A stretch of DNA of 64,000 bases from Porphyra umbilicalis (Eukaryota; Rhodophyta; Bangiophyceae; Bangiales; Bangiaceae), in NCBI GenBank assembly GCA_002049455.2, contig KV918852.1, positions 186,001 through 250,000 on the forward strand. Direction: 5' to 3'. The notes under the pieces are model-generated. The model was not told the DNA's origin, made no database searches, and worked only from the letters and a program-made list of their open reading frames with translations. Of this stretch, positions 57,487 to 64,000 are shown in pieces. Within the stretch, counting starts at the first letter, position 1, and each line of letters begins with the position of its first letter. The translations under genes were made by a program, and so were the position numbers.

Positions 57487-58515
57487 CTTAATATTTTTCG
57501 CCGGGGCAAGGGACTTCTCCGCCTCGTCTTGACGAGCCGCGTCAGCGCCAACGGTGCTCGGCACGCGCGAGCCCAACTCGCGCAGAGATCGGTCGAGGTC
57601 CCTCAAGCGCCCGAGATTAACTCCAGTCCGGGAGTGGCGGCCGTCCGCCACCGCAGAGAGCCCATGCATGCGCCGAAGGGTGGAAGCGGCTTGCGACTTG
57701 ACGATGACCACCTCAGCGCGAACGCGCGTGATCTCTCGGCGAACCGAGGATTCATGATTACGCATAGCAACGTACACATTACGCGGAGTGACGTTCGACT
57801 GCTGCGCGCGGGCGTCAACATTGTCGATATCTCGCGCGGCTGAAGCCACCGCGCGAGCCCCACGCGGGTCGTTTGCACGGCGGCGCCTACCAGAAAACGG
57901 GCGAAGTGAGAAAGGCGACGACGTAGGCGTGCCCATCGGCGCCAGCGACGAGGGCGGCACCGGCGACGCGGGTGGCGTCACGTACGCCATCACGAGCTCA
58001 TTGTCGTTCATCTGAGCACTGCGCTCACCATCGAGCACAGCGGAGCCCGCCGGCAGCGACGGAAAAGCAAAAGGCGGCGGCGATGTGGCCGCCCGCCCAG
58101 TCGAGGCGCTTTGGTTTCCCTGAGCCGGCATGCTCTCGCGGGTGACGACGACAGCAACGGGCGGTAGCCCATCAAAAGCCGCCTCCGAGGCAGCCAACAC
58201 AACGTGGGCTCCCGGAATACAGCAACCCACCAGAAAAAGGGTTTGGTTGCGACTGCGGGCCGCAAGCTGCCGCCCCAGGGTATCTGCAGCGGTAGCGCTG
58301 AAGTTGCCACCAGCGTCGTCGTCCCCACGCGACGCGCGACGGCTGCCATCGCTGTCGCCGGCAATCTTTTCGGCGTCGTTATCGCCGGCATCCGCATCGC
58401 AGGCGTCATGACAGGCGCCGGCGCAGGACCCAGTCGCGCTTTTACCCGACTCCGACTCCGACCCTGACGGCAGCGGGGTCAGTGGACCCGCGATCATTCG
58501 GGGCACGACCGACAT
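57487..58515 (-). CDS. Candidate 5' exon of unknown minus-strand gene
   Basis: From ATG 58515 to the donor at 57486 (343 codons). The frame is open upstream to about 58610 with the basic text CCHDKKRRNPRKAFVRRAA, so an earlier exon may exist. Features: Asp/Ser-rich segment, QTLFLVGCCIPGAHVVLAAS, a Pro/Ser-rich middle, and a C-terminal Arg-rich helical region (VRREITRVRAEVVIVKSQAA) that may form a coiled coil. I do not recognise the protein. Host or transposon origin is open. Confidence 0.5.
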
Positions 58516-58610
58516 CACGGCCGCCCGGCGCACGAACGCCTTGCGGGGATTGCGCCGCTTCTTGTCGTGACAGCATTTCTGCTTGTCAGGCCTCGGAACG
58601 GGGCCCTCTT

Positions 58611-58828
58611 TCAGTCACGAGGGGGTCAGCCGATCCGGGAAACCGGTAGGTTAGGATGCACTACAAATCCGGACCACCGTCAAACCCGTTCAGGGCAAGT
58701 GTGCCTAAGTTCCGCATATTTCGAGTCGTTCCGGTGGCGATCCACTTTTGATCACCCCGTGGCTCACCAACGATGTCCGCGATCTCGAGACTTCCCTGGG
58801 ACTAGTAACTCCCCGGGCGGGCCCCGAG
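58611..58828. other. Nothing recognised
   Basis: No motif or repeat seen. Confidence 0.3.
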
Positions 58829-60094
58829 TTAAGGGCCTAATTTAATGTGAGCCCGACTTGGACTATTGACCAGTAATACACCGCGCCCCTGACCCCGGGG
58901 CGCCGCGAGGGTGTCACTCAGCACCCTTCCCCCGCCTGTACTCAACGCAGTATTCGAAGCTTTGGCAGTCCTCCGTGGGGACTGGCCCCATGGGCCCTGA
59001 GGGGACTGTTCTCCGAGGGTCCTTTGAGGGTTTCTGAGTAGGGTTTTCCGAGGGTCCTTTGAGGGTCTCTGAGGAGGGTTTTCTGAGGGTCTTTTGAGGG
59101 GGTCTGAGGAGGGTTTTCGGAGGGTCTGAGGGGAACGGACGGGATAAGAGGGCGAGGCGTGAGTGGTGCCCCGAGGCCTTTGAGGCAGGCAAATAAAATT
59201 CCGGTCCCACAACTCGTGTTTGTCGCTCGAGGCGTCTCCCTCCGTTCGACGCCGTGCATGCGTGCTCTTCGGAAATTTCTTCCGGGGCGGGTATTCCCCG
59301 ACAGGACTACCCGACGACACGGTCTGGCTCGCCCTGTCCCCAACTAGGTGGGGTGCGCTGAGCGTGTTGTCACAGTTGTCCCGCTTAGAACGCGAGCGCC
59401 CGCGTCGGACGGTACGCACGGCCGCCCCACCAGGACAGCGCGTAGCCTTTGCTAAACGCACCACTTTGCGCGTGCGCGGATCGGCCGCCTCGTCGACGGC
59501 GGGCGTGCGCAGCGTCACAGACACCCCCAGCACGATGAAACCCACGCTGGGCGACTCGGCACTTGAAAGCAGTAGCTCGGAAACAGCAGGCGCCTCACCA
59601 AGTGATGCCGGATGGGGATCAGGCATGGCTGTCGCGACAGCAGCCGACGGAAAACCCTCAACCGCAGGGACGGACGCCGCCGCCGATGAAGCACCCGGAG
59701 TTGCCATGCAAAGCACCCCGGCCGCACAAGCTGCAGCTGTAGTCGCCGAGGTGGTCGCCGCTGCAGCGTTCTCCGGCAAGACCTTCATCTTCTGTTCTTA
59801 CAACACTGCTCCCAGTACGCTGTCAAGATTCAGCAGCGGGTCCGTGCGAGGCGTCTCCGGGACTGCGACCGCCGAGGACGAAGGTCAAGCCCAAGTGGCC
59901 GGTTTGTCCACGTCGATAACGTCGTCAGCGGGCATGGCCTGAGCCGCCACCTGAGCAGGGGAGGGAAGGGACGGCGGGACCGGCGAGATGGAATCGACGT
60001 CGATGACTCTCACCGCCTCGGTTGACGTCTTTGACCCCACAGGCCTCGGCGAAGTCATGACGACAAACGGCGAAGAGGACCAGCAAGGTAGCAC
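58829..60094 (-). pseudogene. Unknown minus-strand frame with two stops
   Basis: One frame runs from 60094 to 58829 with stops only near 59885 (TGA) and 59801 (TAA). It has two VIDVD motifs near its start (SUMO-interaction-like in look only), an Ala-rich part, then RTRKVVRLAKATRCPG and RRGRSRSKRDN. The last third crosses the 35-bp minisatellite and becomes repetitive Pro/Ser/Lys text. No family recognised. Confidence 0.35.
59016..59133. repeat. 35-bp minisatellite, 3.3 units
   Basis: Units 59016-59050, 59051-59085, 59086-59120 and a partial. Each begins AGGGTCCTTTGAGGG or close to it and contains GAGGAGGGTTTT. Confidence 0.95.
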
Positions 60095-61821
60095 TGGGCC
60101 AGGGGCGAACGTGCACGGGGGTGGTCCAACAGGCGGCGAGGCGCATAGGAGGTTCGGTACGCGGTGCCAAGTGGGGGGGGGGGAGGTGAGAAGAGGACGG
60201 TAGACGGCGACCCGAGGCGGGCACGCTACGCCCTTTTCAAGTCAACCCGTTGCCATGTGCGGCGTGTTATGACGCAAGGGGTGCCGCCTGCCTCAGCGGC
60301 GGCTCCGACGCCCCGAGGGCTCGGGGGCACCAGTCGTTGGCACCCACCGCGGACAGCAACGACGAGCATCGTGCGCATCACCAAAACGGGGTCGGGCAGG
60401 AGCGCAACAAGCCAGAACATGCGATTAGCGAGGTCCTGAACGAAGCACAATGCCAGCCAACGATGCAGCTGTGAGTACCAGAGTTAGCGGCACACCCCAA
60501 TCTGACAGAAGTGCGAGGGACGCCCACAGCCACAGAACGGTGTCAACGGGGAGTGTGCAACCCAAAAAGTATGCCTCAAAATACCGGCCTCCCCTGGCGC
60601 CGGTGCCACATTTAGAGCGGACTCGTCACCCACCAGCCCGGACCCCCAGGGCGCTCTCCACGGCGCTACCAAGAGCACCCGACGCACCTGCCCGGCACCA
60701 TAAGTCCTTGCCCAGAGGTTGGGCCGGCCACGAGCTACGGATACGCCCCGGGATAGACCACATTCCGCGCCTTGCGCGGCTACAGTGCCACGACAGGACC
60801 CACTTGGCCACTCAACCGGGCAAGGTCGACTCTTGGCAGGATGCGGGAGCGGAGTGGAACGGGGTGGCGCCGGGCGGGATTGGTAACGTCCGAAAAGGCG
60901 CGTGGTCTTTTGTACCCACCCACTGTCCGGGACCTTGGATTCATGCATGCAAGTCTGCGTGATTATGATGGGCTACATAGTGAAGTAGGCCCCCATCAAT
61001 GCTCAGGAGTACCACTGAGATGATGTCAAGAGAAGGATCGAACACTGCATATATGTTCGCAAGGCTCGATCATTGGCTTCCAGTGAAAGCTACTGCGGGA
61101 CTGATTTCGAGACGTACATTGTCGGTGGACTGTGGCTGGGTCGAATTGCATGCGTAGCACGCGGAGACCCGAATCGACTTGCATGCCTTGCACGCGAACA
61201 AGCCGGACAGGCACAGAAGTTTACGAAGAAGCTGAGACAAGCACGACAATCAGCGGGTCACCGGCCCGTGCCAGGCACTGACTATGGGCATACGCTTCAT
61301 GCGCTCTCCAGAGTAAGCCGCCACTTTTTCTATATAGACTTTCCCGCCAGCCGACTGCTACTTTTTCGCCATGTTTCAGTTCGCTTCTGGCTGACGGAGT
61401 GGGCTTCGGGCCCATCGGCCGAGGGCTGGGGGCGTCATCGTGCCTCCTGCAGGCAGCGAGCTCCCGCAACATGCTGACTGTCACACTCTGTCAGCTGTGC
61501 TGCCAGTTTCGTTGCATGCGTGTGGGTCCCCTTGCCATCCTTGGGCTGTATTTTCCACCGCCGCAGCGGTCTATCTGTTGCTCAGACTTGGTCAGGCACG
61601 CTGTCTGAGATAGGGTTGATCCCCGTCGGGTTCATGACCGCCACGGGGTACGCTTGGATCGACTGCAGCTGGAAAGCAGTGTGGATGGTACGTACGAATC
61701 TCCTGTGGCAAGCCTTCCTCTCATTTCTTTTCTGAGCATGACATCAGGATACCTTCCAGTCGCGCTTCTTTCTGCCACGAGACTCTGACTCACTCCACCA
61801 TCATTCGCTTGCTCTGTTCTA
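60095..61821. other. No recognisable gene
   Basis: GC falls toward 61 kb. Frames are short, and I find no motif, inverted repeat or LTR. The region may include the left end of the Plavaka-like element. Confidence 0.45.
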
Positions 61822-63791
61822 ATGTCATCACCATTGCATGTGTGTCGCACCGGTATTCTCTCGCTGTCCTGCACCTCCACAGATACGGACCAAGATAGTG
61901 ACAGGCAGCCCAGTCCGGGTGACGACGTCTCTTGGTTGTGCTGGTTCTGCCAATGCAGTTTCTTGTCGCCGCCGGCGTGCACGCATCATATGAGCGTCCG
62001 ACATTCACAACGAGACCGGCTCGTCCCGCCCGGAGACTTTGGCGAGCTGGACCATTGCCCAGCTGGTGCCGAGCGCCACCAAGCGGCGGCCGATGAGGCC
62101 TTGGCATAGTTGTCCACGAGTAACACCGCGGCCATTGACCGAGCCGGTGGTGAGCTCCCGCCGCCGGTAGCCGCATCATTTTGCGACGAAGCCTTCGATG
62201 GAGAGCAACCGCTGCTAGGCGGGCTCGGCGTCGTGAGCCTCCCAAGCGATGCTCATTCTCTTCGGTCACTCAACGTCGTTCGGCCGCGCAACGTCCTTCA
62301 GACGTCCACTGCTGCTCGATTTCGTGCATATTGAAACTCAATGCCAGAGGCGGGCAAGACGCGGCGACTTGTCCTCGCCTCAGTTGCGCAGCGGCCGTCG
62401 GTGTTGGACACACCATTTCTGCGGGAGGCTCTCAAGTTCGCACCGAGTGCCGGGGTGTCGGGATTGTCTCAAGCTGACAAGATGGCGTACGTTACCGTGT
62501 TGTTGCTCGCCGAGCGGCGAGGACGTTCGCGTCGCCTCGGTGGTCATCATGGCTCGAGACGACCGCGGGATGGGCACCGACAGCCAGACGCTGAGCGTCT
62601 TGGGCGACGCCATGTCTCTTTCGTCGACGATTTGGACGGCAGCTCCTCCAACGAGGACGGTGGGGAGATCTCGCGCGACTTCCTCATCCAGACCTCGATT
62701 GTTGCAGCTGAACGGGGCGAGAAGCGGAGGGTCTTGGCAAAGCTGTGCTGGAAAGAGACGCCGATAGACGTGGAGGGCATCACCTACCTTTTCTTCTCTC
62801 GGGATCTGCTCCACACCGTCCTGGAGCTGCTCAACAACGCTGGGAACGTCCAGTTCTGGGGAGAGGAGTGTGGTGTCGAACCTGACGGCTCACGCATGCG
62901 CGCCGAGATTATGGATAGCGACCTCTTCCTCGCGGAGCAGGCCACCGTCTTCCGTTGGCATGGGCGTCTCTCGTTTACGTTGGGCGTGCAATTGCTTGTC
63001 GACGAGGCCGTCGTATCCTGGTCGGGAGCTCACTACATTTATCCTTTTCGGATACGCATCGTCAACATTCGAGACCGGACTGTGCAGTTGGTGACTGTCG
63101 GATTCATCCCGCACGTGGGGAAGCCCATCGCCCGAACGGCGGCCGCCCGACGACGGGCGAGTACCAGTCGCAACGCCGTGCTGCAGCGCTGCCTCGCGGT
63201 CATCCTTCGCCATTTTGTGGACGCGAGCCAAACAGGTGTCGGGGTCGATTTTCCTGGGCAGCAAACTTTGACGGCCGTGCCTCGCGTTGTCGGGCTTGTC
63301 GCCGATCAGCTAGGTGAGCGGGTAATGGTTTGCCTAATGGGCAATTCTTGCGAATTATGTTGTTCGCACTGCGTGGTCCGGAGGGGAGTGGCAGGTGGTC
63401 GGGAGGGGGTCGGTGCTGCCGCGAGAGATGTGAGTTCTCTTCTTGACGCGGAGCTGGAGGCTGCAATTATCCGGGACCGGGATCCAAGACTGTCCCTGCG
63501 GAAGCAGCTCGGCGCTGAACACAGTGCTGTTGCGTTCCTGCCAGCGCTTGGCGCTGTTTGGGGTCTGGCGACCGACAATAAGCAGCTACTCGACAACATA
63601 TATTTTGACGTCCTTCACGTCTGGAAGCTCGGCGTCGTGCGCATGGTCGCACAGCGCTTCCCATCATTCCTGCGTGTTGCATGCGCGGGCAAGGACGCTC
63701 GCCTCGGGCCGGTAGCGGACAGCTTGAAAGCGTTGAACCTACGCGCTTGGGAACAGGGACACCTCTTTGTACCATCTCCAACGCCACAAGG
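61822..63791 (+). pseudogene. Plavaka-like (CACTA/CMC superfamily) transposase with N-terminal C2H2 finger
   Basis: One frame from ATG 61822 holds an N-terminal C2H2 finger (WLCWFCQCSFLS then HHMSVRH), as in fungal Plavaka transposases. Stops occur at 62107 (TAG) and 62332 (TGA). From 62341 it is open: SRDLLHTVLELLNNAGNVQF, LLVDEAVVSWSGAHYIYPFR (first Asp), NIRDRTVQLVTVGFIP, VVGLVADQLGERVMVCLMGN (second Asp), CELCCSHC, then DNIYFDVLHVWKLGVVR. The exon ends with TPQG at 63791, where GTACGT starts. The rest lies beyond the window. Family call rests on motif order, so it is less sure than the other transposases. Confidence 0.65.
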
Positions 63792-64000
63792 GTACGTCTG
63801 TCTTTTTTTTTGACGTGTCACGATCGCTGTCCAGTTGTTACAACGAGCTACCTCTGAGTATCATCATCGTACTGGTTGTTCGTCGGTGCTCATTTAGTCT
63901 CACACAATGTCTATCGCTATTCTCCGTACTCTTTGCTATCCATCCGGTTGTCTCTGTCTGGGTGGTACGTTTTTTGTCCCCTCAAGCGGGAAGCAATTGC
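63792..64000 (+). other. Probable intron start (GTACGT donor) running off the window
   Basis: GTACGTCTGTC then a T-run. The frame meets a stop at 63811-63813 if read through, so splicing is likely. Remaining bases to 64000 show no gene. Confidence 0.5.

Overview
This is GC-rich eukaryotic nuclear DNA, and most of it is transposable elements in several layers, some inserted inside others. Support for a eukaryote: chromodomain Ty3/gypsy and Ty1/copia polyproteins, Harbinger, pogo and Plavaka-like DNA transposases, an SR-protein kinase (SRPK), a U1-type zinc-finger protein, and putative GTACGT splice donors. The high GC content, Ala/Gly/Pro homopolymer tracts, few introns and mix of element families fit a red macroalga of the Porphyra/Pyropia type. 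That assignment is inference; nothing here proves the species.

Layout. 1-1375 holds no recognisable gene. 1376-11637 is the 3' part of a copia element (copia A), cut exactly by a complete minus-strand chromodomain gypsy element (gypsy A, 1833-10718, 392-bp LTRs, target duplication ACTAC). From about 11.64 kb to at least 23 kb, and perhaps 25.7 kb, lies a decayed plus-strand gypsy (gypsy B). Its integrase is split by a young copia element (copia B, 16963-21921, 418-bp LTRs, target duplication CCCGG) whose single long reading frame has three stop codons. Downstream of gypsy B's chromodomain a long reading frame lies on the opposite strand. 27.4-30.1 kb has an unknown open frame with stops, ending beside a 565-bp LTR-only insertion. 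31.2-32.4 kb has a pogo-like relic on the minus strand.

35.4-41.8 kb is the only stretch that looks like host genes: an SRPK kinase (plus) and a zinc-finger protein (minus), convergent and flanked by a pair of 69-bp inverted repeats. Next comes a 936-bp near-perfect foldback palindrome. 43504-52156 is an apparently complete 8.65-kb Harbinger element with TIRs, a TGA target duplication, a Myb/SANT-like protein and a DDE transposase in convergent orientation. 53212-55391 is a complete pogo/Tigger-like element flanked by TA. 56.1-58.6 kb holds an unknown, probably spliced, minus-strand gene. 61.8-64 kb holds a Plavaka-like transposase that runs off the window.

The elements carry out their own replication (gag packaging, reverse transcription, integration, or DDE transposition). 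The SRPK would phosphorylate SR splicing factors, and the U1-type zinc-finger neighbour could also act in RNA processing, but that link is inference. Several genes are broken by one-base shifts at or near G/C homopolymers, which may be assembly errors.
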